Below are positions 25,412 to 34,593 of a stretch of 64,000 nucleotides of DNA, piece after piece. The stretch is from JAFTYO01 sp045644765 (GTDB taxonomy: Bacteria > Pseudomonadota > Alphaproteobacteria > RF32 > CAG-239). The position numbers and the translations under genes were made by a program. Numbering within the stretch: the stretch's first letter is position 1; each line of letters opens with the position of its first letter. Location: NCBI GenBank assembly GCA_045644765.1, contig JAZRHM010000034.1:40570-104569 (forward strand), read 5' to 3'. The notes below the pieces were generated by a model that was given only the letters and a program-made list of their open reading frames with translations, was not told where the DNA came from and did no database searches.

Positions 25412-26521
25412 ATGGAAGATTTAGAAAGTTTAAAAACACAAATATTAAGTAATATTAATTCTGCTGAAGATATTAAAACGCTTGAAGATATTCGTATATC
25501 ATCTATGGGTAAAAAAGGTGTTATTACCGAACAAATGAAAAATTTGGGAGCATTACCTTTAGAACAAAAAATCGAAATGGGTAAAAAACTCAATGTCGTA
25601 AAATCTGAAATAGAACAAGCAATTGTTACACAAAAAGAGGTTTTAGAAACAAAAGAGTTAAATGAAAAACTTAAAAAAGAAACTTTAGATATAACCTTAC
25701 CTGTAAGGCCAGAAATTCAAGGTCGTATTCACCCCGTTTCAAAAATTTATGAAGAAGTTGTGGCAATTTTCGGACAGATGGGTTTTGAGGTTGCCGAAGG
25801 TCCTGATATTGAAGATCAGTTTCATAACTTTAACGCTTTAAATATGCCACATAACCACCCTGCACGTCAGATGCAAGATACTTTCTATCTTCCAAATGCA
25901 AACAATACAGATTTTGATATGGACAGTTCTTATGTTTTGCGTACTCACACTTCCGGCATACAAATAAGAACTATGGAAAGCAAAAAACCTCCAATTCGCA
26001 TTATTGCACCGGGCAGAACTTATCGTTCAGATTATGATGCAACTCATACTCCGATGTTCCATCAGGTTGAAGGATTGGTTATTGATAAAACCACAACAAT
26101 GGCTCATTTAAAAGGTTGCTTGTATGACTTTGTAAAAGCATTTTTCGAACTTGATGAAATTCCGGTTCGTTACCGTCCTTCATACTTTCCGTTCACAGAA
26201 CCATCTGCCGAAATGGATATCGGTTGTTTGAAAACAAAAACAGAACTCAAAGTTGGCGCAGGAAATGATTGGCTTGAAATTTTAGGCTGCGGAATGGTTC
26301 ATCCAAATGTGTTAAAAGCAGGCGGAATTGATCCTGATGAATATCAAGGATTCGCATTTGGTGTCGGTATAGACAGACTTGCTATGTTAAAATATGGCAT
26401 ACCTGATTTAAGAACATTTTTTGAATCTGATGTCAGATGGTTAAAAAATTACGGATTCGCACCGCTTGATTTTTCTTCTTTAACCGGAGGATTAAGCAAT
26501 AATGGAGGACAAACACGATGA
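25412..26521 (+). CDS. pheS: Phenylalanyl-tRNA synthetase alpha subunit
   Basis: 369 residues: an N-terminal coiled-coil arm (about 1-95) and the class II catalytic domain with HPVSKIYEEVVAIFGQMGFEVAEGPDIE, LRTHTSGIQIRTM (motif 2 region) and FAFGVGIDRLAMLKYGIPDLR (motif 3). It charges tRNA-Phe as an alpha2beta2 enzyme. Its stop overlaps the pheT start by 4 bp. Confidence 0.97.
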   Translation: MEDLESLKTQILSNINSAEDIKTLEDIRISSMGKKGVITEQMKNLGALPLEQKIEMGKKLNVVKSEIEQAIVTQKEVLETKELNEKLKKETLDITLPVRPEIQGRIHPVSKIYEEVVAIFGQMGFEVAEGPDIEDQFHNFNALNMPHNHPARQMQDTFYLPNANNTDFDMDSSYVLRTHTSGIQIRTMESKKPPIRIIAPGRTYRSDYDATHTPMFHQVEGLVIDKTTTMAHLKGCLYDFVKAFFELDEIPVRYRPSYFPFTEPSAEMDIGCLKTKTELKVGAGNDWLEILGCGMVHPNVLKAGGIDPDEYQGFAFGVGIDRLAMLKYGIPDLRTFFESDVRWLKNYGFAPLDFSSLTGGLSNNGGQTR

Positions 26522-28911
26522 AATTTACATTATCTTGGTTAAAAGAGCATTTAGACACTAATGCTGATTTAGATACCATTGTAGAAACATTAACAAAAAT
26601 CGGCTTAGAGGTTGAAGAAGTTATCAATCCGGCAGAAAACCTTAAAGGATTTATAACAGCCAGAGCTGAAAACGTTACCATGCATCCAGATTCTGATCAC
26701 TTACATTTACTAAGTGTCAACACAGGTACAGAACATTTACAAGTTGTATGCGGAGCTCCAAACGTAAAAGAAGGTATGATAGGAATTTTTGCTCCGGTTG
26801 GGACACTTATTCCTTGCTATAATGAAGTGTTAAAGGTAGGAAAAATCAGAGGTATTGAAAGCTTTGGTATGATGTGTTCCGAAAAAGAGCTCGGTATCGG
26901 CGAAGATCATAGCGGTATTATCGAACTCGATTCGAACACCAAAATAGGCGTTGATGCTGCCGAAGTTTTAAATTTTGACCCTGTTATAGAAGTTGCTATC
27001 ACACCAAACAGAGCAGAATGTTTAGGCGTTAGAGGTATTGCGAGAGATCTGGCGGCAGCAGGTATCGGCACATTAAAACCTTTGAACATCAAACAAACAC
27101 CTGCAACTATAAAAAGCCCAATCTCAATTAATGTAGAGTGCGTTGACGGATGCCCTGTTTATGTCGGACGTTATATCAAAGGTGTTAATAACAAAGCTCA
27201 AACTCCAAAATGGATGAAAGATCGCTTAACAGCTATCGGACTTCGCTCCATTTCTCCGCTTGTTGATATAACAAACTATATCAACTACGATTTAGCTCGT
27301 CCATTACACGTTTTTGATGCTGATAAACTTTGCGGCAACATCAATGTACGCATGGCAAACGAAAATGAAAAATTTATATCCTTAGAAGAAAAAGAATATA
27401 ATTTAGATACTCTTTCTTTAGGTATTTGTGACGATGAAGGCATACAATGTTTAGGCGGTATCATGGGCGGACTAAACAAAGGTTGCTCTGAAGATACGGT
27501 AAATGTACTCTTAGAAAGCGCCTTATTCAAGCCTTCGGTAATTGCCAGAACCGGACGTAAATTTGCTATTGAATCAGATTCTCGCTATCGTTATGAACGT
27601 TGGGTAGATCCTAAATCAAATATTTTAGGTTCAGATTATGCAACATCACTTATTTTAGAAATATGTGGTGGTCAAGCATCAGAACAAATTGTATGTGGTT
27701 CGGAAGATATTAAAACAAATGTTGCATACATTCGTCCATCCCGATTAAAAGATTTTATCGGTATTGATGTGAGCAAAGATAAAATATTGGAAATCTTAAA
27801 CAACTTAGGTTTTGAAACAGCTGTTGAAGGAGATAAAATCAAAGCGACATCTCCATCATGGCGAGGAGACATTGAAGGCGAACACGATCTGGTTGAGGAA
27901 GTTGTTCGCATGATAGGTTTAGATGAAATTCCGGCTATCAGTTTACCGACAAACAATCTGCCGACACAAGTTTTAACACAAGCTCAAACCAATGTTGTTA
28001 CCATAAAACACGAACTTGCATCAAGAGGTATGCTTGAAACTGTTACATGGAGCTTTACTTCTTCTAAAACTGCTAAAGATTTTATGAAAGCAAATCAGCA
28101 AGATGTTGTTTTATTGCAAAACCCGATTGCTTCAGATTTAGATCAAATGCGCCCAAGTATTTTACCTAATTTGTTAATTGGGGCAAAAAACAATATTACA
28201 AAGGGATATTCTGATGTTTCTATTTTTGAAGTTGGTCCGGAGTTTTACGGAAGAAATCCGAAAGAACAACTAACTGTTGCAAGCGGTATAAGAGTGGGAC
28301 AAACATCTAAAAAAGATTGGACCGATACATCTCGCAACTTTGATATCTATGATGTAAAAGCAGATGCAATTGCCGTTATTGCTGCCGCAAAAGGACCTTT
28401 TGAAAACTTACAAATATGTCGCGACGCACCATCATATTATCATCCGGGAAGAAGCGGTTCTATGAGATTAGGTAAAAATGTGTTAGCATATTTTGGTGAA
28501 CTTCATCCTACCGTTTCCAAAAAATTTGGTATCAAAGGAAGAGTTATGGCTTTTGAAGTTTACCTTGACAACATTCCGTTGCCCAGAAACAATTCGGATA
28601 AATCTAAAAAGAAATTGGAACTTTTCAGTTTCCAACCTCTTGATAAAGATTTGGCTTTTGTGGTTGATAAAAGTGTTGATGCCAGCAATATTTTAGCTGC
28701 AGCCAAAAATGCTGACAGAAACTTAATTACCGATGTTCGTATTTTTGATATTTATGAAGGCGAAAATTTGCCTGAAAATAAAAAATCGGTAGCTTTAAGT
28801 GTTACTTTCCAACCGAAAGAGCAAACCTTTACAGATAAAGATATTGAAAATTTGATGAATAAAGTAATTGTTGAAGTCGGCAAAAAAACCGGCGGAGAAT
28901 TAAGAAATTAA
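26518..28911 (+). CDS. pheT: Phenylalanyl-tRNA synthetase beta subunit
   Basis: 797 residues of normal domain order: a tRNA-binding EMAP-like domain (about 40-150), B3/B4 editing domain, B5 domain, the catalytic-like core and a C-terminal ferredoxin-like anticodon-binding domain. It contributes tRNA binding and proofreading of mischarged tyrosine. It is coupled to pheS by an ATGA overlap and followed by proS after 11 bp. Confidence 0.97.
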   Translation: MKFTLSWLKEHLDTNADLDTIVETLTKIGLEVEEVINPAENLKGFITARAENVTMHPDSDHLHLLSVNTGTEHLQVVCGAPNVKEGMIGIFAPVGTLIPCYNEVLKVGKIRGIESFGMMCSEKELGIGEDHSGIIELDSNTKIGVDAAEVLNFDPVIEVAITPNRAECLGVRGIARDLAAAGIGTLKPLNIKQTPATIKSPISINVECVDGCPVYVGRYIKGVNNKAQTPKWMKDRLTAIGLRSISPLVDITNYINYDLARPLHVFDADKLCGNINVRMANENEKFISLEEKEYNLDTLSLGICDDEGIQCLGGIMGGLNKGCSEDTVNVLLESALFKPSVIARTGRKFAIESDSRYRYERWVDPKSNILGSDYATSLILEICGGQASEQIVCGSEDIKTNVAYIRPSRLKDFIGIDVSKDKILEILNNLGFETAVEGDKIKATSPSWRGDIEGEHDLVEEVVRMIGLDEIPAISLPTNNLPTQVLTQAQTNVVTIKHELASRGMLETVTWSFTSSKTAKDFMKANQQDVVLLQNPIASDLDQMRPSILPNLLIGAKNNITKGYSDVSIFEVGPEFYGRNPKEQLTVASGIRVGQTSKKDWTDTSRNFDIYDVKADAIAVIAAAKGPFENLQICRDAPSYYHPGRSGSMRLGKNVLAYFGELHPTVSKKFGIKGRVMAFEVYLDNIPLPRNNSDKSKKKLELFSFQPLDKDLAFVVDKSVDASNILAAAKNADRNLITDVRIFDIYEGENLPENKKSVALSVTFQPKEQTFTDKDIENLMNKVIVEVGKKTGGELRN

Positions 28912-28922
28912 GGAAGAAAAAA

Positions 28923-30440
28923 ATGGCTTTAAAAACTAACAGAAAAACAGATTATCCTAAATGGTATCAATGTGTTGTATCCGAAGCTGATATGGCAGAA
29001 AACTCTGTTTCTCCGGGTTGTATGGTTATCAAACCTTGGGGATACGGTATATGGGAAAGAATACGCGATATTATGGATGTTAAATTTAAAAAAACAGATC
29101 ATGAAAATGCATATTTTCCGATGTTTATTCCTATTTCTTTTTTCAGAAAAGAGGCTGAACACGTTGAAGGTTTTGCTAAAGAAATGGCTGTTGTTACACA
29201 TTCTCGTTTAAGTATGCAAGATGGTCAGCTTATGCCGGATTCTGAGCTTGATGAACCTTTAATTGTGCGTCCAACCAGTGAAACCATTATTGCCGATTCT
29301 TTTTCCAAATGGGTAAAATCTTATCGCGATTTGCCGGTTATGATCAATCAATGGGCCAATGTTGTACGTTGGGAAATGCGCCCTCGCCTGTTTTTAAGAA
29401 CAAGAGAGTTTTTGTGGCAAGAAGGTCACACCGCACACTCTAATGAAAAAGAAGCCGTTGAAGAAACAATCCAAATACTTGAAGTTTATCGTCAAACCGC
29501 CGAAGATTGCTTGGCTATGCCGGTAATTGTCGGTAAAAAACCGGAATACGATAAATTTCCGGGAGCTGTTGACACCTATTGCATTGAAGCAATGATGCAA
29601 GATGGTAAAGCTTTACAAGCAGGAACATCTCACTATTTAGGGCAAAATTTTGCAAAATCTGCAAACATATCTTTCATAAACAAAGAAAATAAACCGGAAT
29701 TTGCCTATACAACATCTTGGGGTGTGTCAACTCGTTTAATCGGTGGTGTTATAATGACACACGCAGACGACGAAGGTTTGGTTGTTCCTCCGATGATTGC
29801 GCCATATCAAATTGTTTTTGTTCCTGTTATCAAAAAACAAGAAGACGAACAAGAAGTTATGTCTTATATAAATATGGTAGCAAATGAAATAAAATCTAAA
29901 ACAGCCTTTGGCGAAAAAATCAGAATAAAAATTGATAAACGCAATAAACAAAGCGTTGACAAATTCTGGGAATGGAGCAGAAAAGGCGCTCCCGTTGTTG
30001 TAGAAGTTGGCTTAAGAGATGTTCAAAATCAGGGCTTAATGGTTAAAGAACGTATTAAATTAGGCACCCCTGAAGGAAAAGAAATTATCTCTTATACTGA
30101 TTTTGTTGCAGGCGTTTCAAATCGCTTAGAAACCATTCAAAAGAAAATGTTTGAAAAAGCAAAAACTCGTATGGAAGAAAATGTCAGAACCGACATCAAA
30201 ACTCCGGAAGAATTTAAGGCATATTTTTCAAATGCAAACGAATGGATTGAAGACGGTAAAGCCGGAAAAGTTGCTTTTGTAAAAGGAAAATGGTGTGGAG
30301 ATGCAGAAACCGAAGAACTTTTAAAAGAGCTAAAAATTACTATCCGCTGTTTACCTTTAGAACAAAGCGGGACAACCGGAAAATGTTTATTAACCGGTAA
30401 AGATGCTACTTTAGATGTTATTTATGCCAGAACATATTAA
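28923..30440 (+). CDS. proS: Prolyl-tRNA synthetase (short, archaeal/eukaryal-like type)
   Basis: 505 residues, class II. The start (TDYPKWYQCVVSEADMAENSVSPGCMVIKPWGYGIWERI) and the absence of the roughly 180-residue bacterial insertion domain mark the archaeal-type ProRS that some bacteria carry. VRPTSETIIADSFSKW and RWEMRPRLFLRTREFLWQEGHTAH are catalytic motifs. The C-terminal zinc-like extension (KGKWCGDAETEELLKE) is present. It ends the rpmI-proS operon at a terminator. Confidence 0.95.
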   Translation: MALKTNRKTDYPKWYQCVVSEADMAENSVSPGCMVIKPWGYGIWERIRDIMDVKFKKTDHENAYFPMFIPISFFRKEAEHVEGFAKEMAVVTHSRLSMQDGQLMPDSELDEPLIVRPTSETIIADSFSKWVKSYRDLPVMINQWANVVRWEMRPRLFLRTREFLWQEGHTAHSNEKEAVEETIQILEVYRQTAEDCLAMPVIVGKKPEYDKFPGAVDTYCIEAMMQDGKALQAGTSHYLGQNFAKSANISFINKENKPEFAYTTSWGVSTRLIGGVIMTHADDEGLVVPPMIAPYQIVFVPVIKKQEDEQEVMSYINMVANEIKSKTAFGEKIRIKIDKRNKQSVDKFWEWSRKGAPVVVEVGLRDVQNQGLMVKERIKLGTPEGKEIISYTDFVAGVSNRLETIQKKMFEKAKTRMEENVRTDIKTPEEFKAYFSNANEWIEDGKAGKVAFVKGKWCGDAETEELLKELKITIRCLPLEQSGTTGKCLLTGKDATLDVIYARTY

Positions 30441-30444
30441 ACTT

Positions 30445-30474
30445 AAACCGCCGAAACAATCGGCGGTTTTTTTG
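30445..30474 (+). terminator. Terminator after proS
   Basis: AAACCGCCGA pairs with TCGGCGGTTT around AACAA and is followed by a T-run. Confidence 0.93.
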
Positions 30475-30502
30475 TTGACTTTTGTCTAAAATATTATATA
30501 AT
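30475..30502 (+). promoter_or_regulatory. Sigma-70-like promoter of the 340-residue gene
   Basis: TTGACT (30475-30480) and TATAAT (30497-30502) with a 16-bp spacer, about 30 bp before the start codon. It begins directly at the proS terminator. Confidence 0.75.
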
Positions 30503-30533
30503 GCAACTATAATCTTTTTTAAGTGAGGATAAA

Positions 30534-31556
30534 ATGGATAATAATATTAAAGATAAAATTGGAGCTTTAAGAGAAAAAATGAATAATAGCGCTGAAGATA
30601 AAATTAAAGATAAAGCTCAAAAACAAAACAACAGTAATGCTAATTTTATTAATATAAATGGGCGGTTTGTTCCGACTGATAAAGCTTTTAGCGATCAAAA
30701 ACCTTTAAAACAAAGACCTGTTGAAATCTCAACAGAAAAGAAAAATGAAATAAAATCAAAACTTGATGAATTAGCTAAAGAATCTCATTTACAAGAATTA
30801 AAAAGAAATGCTCTTAAGTTCGATTCTTCTCAGAAAGTTTATTTTGACGCAGAAGATCTTTTAAAAGATATGGCCAAGGTATCGGTTATACACAAATCAC
30901 CTATTTTATCTTCTTTCAATGGTAAACAGTTTGTTGTAGAAGCAAATTCTTCTCTTGAGCAAGCATGTGAAGCTTGGGTTGTTCAAACTAGAAATATACA
31001 AGAAACATCTTATGATAATTTAAAAAAGCTATTATCAGTATCAAGTGAAGCTTTTACAAATGAGCCCCAAAAGAAAACTTTATATGAAGTAGAAGATAGA
31101 AAACTTGCAGAAGTTTTAATACAAAACTATCCTGAAAAAGCTGATATTCTTAATACAATACAACTTCATAATGTTTATTATGCAAACATTGGAAAAGGAA
31201 AAGATATAAATTCTACAACCGAAAAGTTATTTAAAGCCTCTATCAAAGAATATATGTCCGGAAAAGAAACTTTCAAACCGAATATTTACAACGTAGCACA
31301 TTTAGATGAGCTAAAAGAATTTGCTTTCAAATCAGGTATGTATTCAATGGAAGAATTAAATAAAAGAATATATAAAACAGAAGCAGATATGTTAACAAGT
31401 ATCGATTATAAAAACTTAAAAGAATATTCAAATGAAGCTTTAAATTTTATAGCTAAGGTTGCTGCTAAACATCCTGACAGTACAGTAGCTATAAAATTAA
31501 GCGAAAATTCACTCAAAACGATGTATAAACTTCGAAGTAACGTAAGCTCAAACTAG
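30534..31556 (+). CDS. Hypothetical protein, 340 residues
   Basis: A soluble, lysine- and asparagine-rich protein. The N-terminal 70 residues look disordered (repeated K, N, Q), followed by mostly helical sequence. GTGAGGA precedes the ATG. There is no signal peptide, TM segment or motif that I recognise. It has its own near-consensus promoter and a strong terminator, so it is expressed as a single gene. Function unknown. Confidence 0.7.
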   Translation: MDNNIKDKIGALREKMNNSAEDKIKDKAQKQNNSNANFININGRFVPTDKAFSDQKPLKQRPVEISTEKKNEIKSKLDELAKESHLQELKRNALKFDSSQKVYFDAEDLLKDMAKVSVIHKSPILSSFNGKQFVVEANSSLEQACEAWVVQTRNIQETSYDNLKKLLSVSSEAFTNEPQKKTLYEVEDRKLAEVLIQNYPEKADILNTIQLHNVYYANIGKGKDINSTTEKLFKASIKEYMSGKETFKPNIYNVAHLDELKEFAFKSGMYSMEELNKRIYKTEADMLTSIDYKNLKEYSNEALNFIAKVAAKHPDSTVAIKLSENSLKTMYKLRSNVSSN

Positions 31557-31590
31557 CTCTCTCTATTACACAGAGAAGCTTCCAATAGAA

Positions 31591-31620
31591 AAGAGGGAAG
31601 AAAATCTTCCCTCTTTTTTT
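31591..31620. terminator. Bidirectional terminator between the 340-residue gene and alaS
   Basis: AAGAGGGAAG pairs with CTTCCCTCTT around AAAAT, flanked by A-rich and T-rich runs. The T-run touches the alaS stop codon. Confidence 0.92.
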
Positions 31621-34252
31621 ATATCATATTCTTAACAGCTTCTAATGCTTGTTCAAGTTTTGTAGCATTAGGACCGCCGGCCTGAGCCATATCAGGTCTT
31701 CCGCCACCGCCCTTACCTCCGACAACGGCAGATGCAACTCTAACTAATTCAACGGCTGAATATTTATCTGTTAAATCAGGCGTAACACCAACCACAATTG
31801 ATGCTTTATCATCTTTATCAGATGCCAAAACCACAACACCGGAACCGATTGTTTGATTAATTTCATCGATAAAAGCTTTTAATTCTTTCGGATGAACACC
31901 GCTTACAATTTTGCTTACAAATTTCACGCCATTTACGGTACCTATCTTATCTTGATTATCGGCACTTTTATTGCTAACAAACGATTTTTTTAAGTTAAAG
32001 ATATCAGCTTCGAGCTTTTTCTTTTCTTCCAATAAATTGTTTATTCTTGCTTCTAAATCATTAACATTTGTTTTAAGCAAATTGCATACATCATGAAGTT
32101 TATTTTCAATCCCTTGAACAAACTTTTCTGCACCTCTTCCTGTTACACATTCAATACGTCTTACGCCGGCACCGACAGCAGATTCTGAAACAATGTTAAA
32201 GTATCCTATATCTCCGGTATTATTAACATGTGTTCCACCGCAAAGTTCTGAAGAATATACAACACCGTCTTTTTGCATTTTAACAACACGAACATCATCA
32301 GCATATTTTTCGCCAAACAAAGCCATAGCACCGGAAGTTACAGCTTCTTCTTTGTTCATAATTACGGTATTAACTTCATAATTTTTTCTGATAGCATCAT
32401 TTACCATATCTTCAACTTGCAAAATTTCATCTGCCGTAATTTGTTTATGATGAGAAACATCAAAGCGCATTCTGTCCGGTCCGACCAAAGAACCTTTTTG
32501 CGCAATATGATCACCCAAAACCGTACGCAAAGCCTTATGAACCAAATGCGTAACCGAATGGTTTGCTCTTGTTTGATTTCGTGTTTTTTCATCAACTTCA
32601 AATTCGGCAATTTGTTGTGTTTTGACAATGCCTTTTACAAGTTTACAAACATGCACGACTAAACCGTCAAGTTTTTTCTTGGTGTCAAGAACTTCGACTT
32701 CAAAATCTTTATTTGAGATTTTTCCGATATCGCCAACCTGACCACCGCATTCGCCATAAAAAGTTGATTGGTTAGAAACCAAATAAAATTCACCATCTTT
32801 AACTTCTTCAACTTCTTTTCCGTCTTGAACCAAAGCCAAAATCAAAGCATCAGTTTTTAAGTTGTTATAACCTAAAAACTCTGTCACACCTAATTTTTCT
32901 TGCAGTTCAAACCAAATTTTTTCAACACCTGCATCACCAGATCCGGCCCAGTTTTTACGTGCTTCGGCTTTTTGTCTTTCCATAGCTTCATTAAAACCTT
33001 TGGTATCAACTTTAATGTTTTTAAGTTTTAATGCATCTTCGGTCAAATCAAGCGGAAAACCATATGTATCATAAAGTTTGAAAGCTGTTTGTCCGTTAAG
33101 CTCATCACCTTCTTTTAAGCCTGTTGTTTCTTCTTCAAGAAGTTTTAAGCCGTTTGATAACGTACGACCAAAACGAGTTTCTTCAGCTTTTATAGTTTCT
33201 CTGATTAAAGCTTCATGACGATAAAGTTCAGGATAAGTTTCTCCCATTTCACGTTGTAAAGACGGCAATAACTTATACATCATCGGTTCATGAACACCTA
33301 ACATATAAATATGACGCATTGCTCTACGCATGATACGACGCAACACATAGCCCCTACCCTCATTAGAAGGCAACACACCATCTGCAATCAAAAACGAAGC
33401 TGAACGTAAGTGATCGGCAATTACATTGTATGATGAAGCAAAATTAGGATTTTCGACATCTGTCCCTGTAAATTTGCAAACATCTGTTATTAAGTTTTTA
33501 AACAAATCAATTTCATAATTTGAATGAACACCTTGCAAAATTGCAGACATTCTCTCCAAACCCATACCTGTATCAATACATTTTTGCTTTAATTCAACAC
33601 GTGTTCCGTCAGGCAAATCTTCAAATTCATCAAACACTAAGTTCCAAATTTCAATCCAGCGATCGCCATCTTCTTCAGGAGTTCCCGGAAGTCCGCCCCA
33701 AACCTCAGGTCCATGGTCATAAAAAATTTCGGAACAATATCCGCAAGGACCGGTATCGCCCATCTGCCAGAAATTATCTTTTGTAGAAATACCTATAATT
33801 CTATCATCCGGAAGACCTGAAATTTTCTTCCACAAATTGCGAGCCACATCATCAGTGTGAAAAACTGTTACAGCCAATCTGTCTTTCGGCAAACAAAACT
33901 CTTTAGTTACCAATTCCCAAGCGTAGGAAATTGCTTCTTCTTTAAAATAGTCACCAAAAGAGAAGTTTCCGAGCATTTCAAAAAACGTGTGGTGACGAAC
34001 GTCATATCCGACGCTGTCAAGGTCATTATGTTTACCACCGGCACGAACAGATTTTTGGGAAGAGGCCGCTCGTTTATAATCACGGGTTTCATTACCGGTT
34101 AAAATGTTCTTAAATTGAACCATTCCGGAATTGGTAAACATCAATGTAGGGTCATTATCCGGCACCAATGAAGATGACGGAATAATCTTGTGATTATTTT
34201 TAGCAAAATAATCTAAAAAAGTTTTTCTTATTTGTTTTACACTAGTAGTCAT
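31619..34252 (-). CDS. alaS: Alanyl-tRNA synthetase
   Basis: 877 residues from the ATG at 34252, chosen because GGGAAG precedes it and the protein then begins MTTSVKQIRKTFLDYF; the upstream in-frame ATG would add 24 residues not typical of AlaRS. The class II core (FTNSGMVQFKNILTG, RRIMRRAMRH), editing domain zinc motifs (NHSVTHLVHKALR and SSELCGGTHV) and C-terminal glycine-rich DHHA1 domain (GGKGGGGRPDMAQAGG) are all present. Confidence 0.96.
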   Translation of the reverse strand: MTTSVKQIRKTFLDYFAKNNHKIIPSSSLVPDNDPTLMFTNSGMVQFKNILTGNETRDYKRAASSQKSVRAGGKHNDLDSVGYDVRHHTFFEMLGNFSFGDYFKEEAISYAWELVTKEFCLPKDRLAVTVFHTDDVARNLWKKISGLPDDRIIGISTKDNFWQMGDTGPCGYCSEIFYDHGPEVWGGLPGTPEEDGDRWIEIWNLVFDEFEDLPDGTRVELKQKCIDTGMGLERMSAILQGVHSNYEIDLFKNLITDVCKFTGTDVENPNFASSYNVIADHLRSASFLIADGVLPSNEGRGYVLRRIMRRAMRHIYMLGVHEPMMYKLLPSLQREMGETYPELYRHEALIRETIKAEETRFGRTLSNGLKLLEEETTGLKEGDELNGQTAFKLYDTYGFPLDLTEDALKLKNIKVDTKGFNEAMERQKAEARKNWAGSGDAGVEKIWFELQEKLGVTEFLGYNNLKTDALILALVQDGKEVEEVKDGEFYLVSNQSTFYGECGGQVGDIGKISNKDFEVEVLDTKKKLDGLVVHVCKLVKGIVKTQQIAEFEVDEKTRNQTRANHSVTHLVHKALRTVLGDHIAQKGSLVGPDRMRFDVSHHKQITADEILQVEDMVNDAIRKNYEVNTVIMNKEEAVTSGAMALFGEKYADDVRVVKMQKDGVVYSSELCGGTHVNNTGDIGYFNIVSESAVGAGVRRIECVTGRGAEKFVQGIENKLHDVCNLLKTNVNDLEARINNLLEEKKKLEADIFNLKKSFVSNKSADNQDKIGTVNGVKFVSKIVSGVHPKELKAFIDEINQTIGSGVVVLASDKDDKASIVVGVTPDLTDKYSAVELVRVASAVVGGKGGGGRPDMAQAGGPNATKLEQALEAVKNMI

Positions 34253-34338
34253 TTTTTCTTCCCAAAAAATTGTTATCTTTTTAGCCGTTTTAAGATAAAG
34301 CAATCTTCGGGTAAAGTCTAGCAAAATTTTAAAATATC

Positions 34339-34367
34339 TTTACATCATCCGAGTTTTATTTTATATT
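34339..34367 (+). promoter_or_regulatory. Sigma-70-like promoter for the structured leader RNA
   Basis: TTTACA (34339-34344) and TATATT (34362-34367) with a 17-bp spacer. Transcription would begin near 34374, exactly where the folded RNA begins. Confidence 0.65.
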
Positions 34368-34373
34368 CATCTC

Positions 34374-34570
34374 AAATACGAAAATTTCGTATTTAGGGCG
34401 TCTAAACCCTTTCATAGGTAGTCTGATAGCATAATGACTATAAATAATATGCCGACTTCTGTCATATAGGCGGATGTCGGTTGAATAAGGCTCAAAGTCA
34501 AATAGACCGAGCTGTTTTACCTATGAACGGTTTTAGAACATCCGCCCGCTTTTTTAAAAGTGGGTTTTTT
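34374..34570 (+). ncRNA. Structured leader or small RNA with terminator, unrecognised class
   Basis: A 5' hairpin (34374-34394, AAATACGA/TCGTATTT) is followed by a long closing helix: 34401-34420 pairs with 34518-34537 with only two mismatches, extended by GGGCG (34396-34400) with CGCCC (34543-34547). Inside are small hairpins TAGTC/GACTA and CCGAC/GTCGG. An alternative perfect pairing, GGCGGATGT (34469-34477) with ACATCCGCC (34538-34546), competes with the closing helix. The end is a 9-bp terminator hairpin (34545-34564) plus six T. This is either a riboswitch-like attenuator for the prepilin gene or a free small RNA. Confidence 0.7.
34545..34570 (+). terminator. Intrinsic terminator ending the leader RNA
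   Basis: CCCGCTTTT pairs with AAAAGTGGG (one G-U pair) and six T follow. It lies 24 bp before the prepilin start, so read-through would be needed for expression from the upstream promoter. Confidence 0.88.
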
Positions 34571-34593
34571 ATGTTTTTGTTTTAGGAGGTAAT

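Noticed and set aside
34396..34547. 6S RNA, tmRNA or SRP RNA
   Set aside because: No tmRNA acceptor or T-arm sequence, no SRP GGAA/AGCAGCC core, and the presence of competing pairings with a terminator fits a leader better; 6S cannot be wholly excluded without a covariance search.
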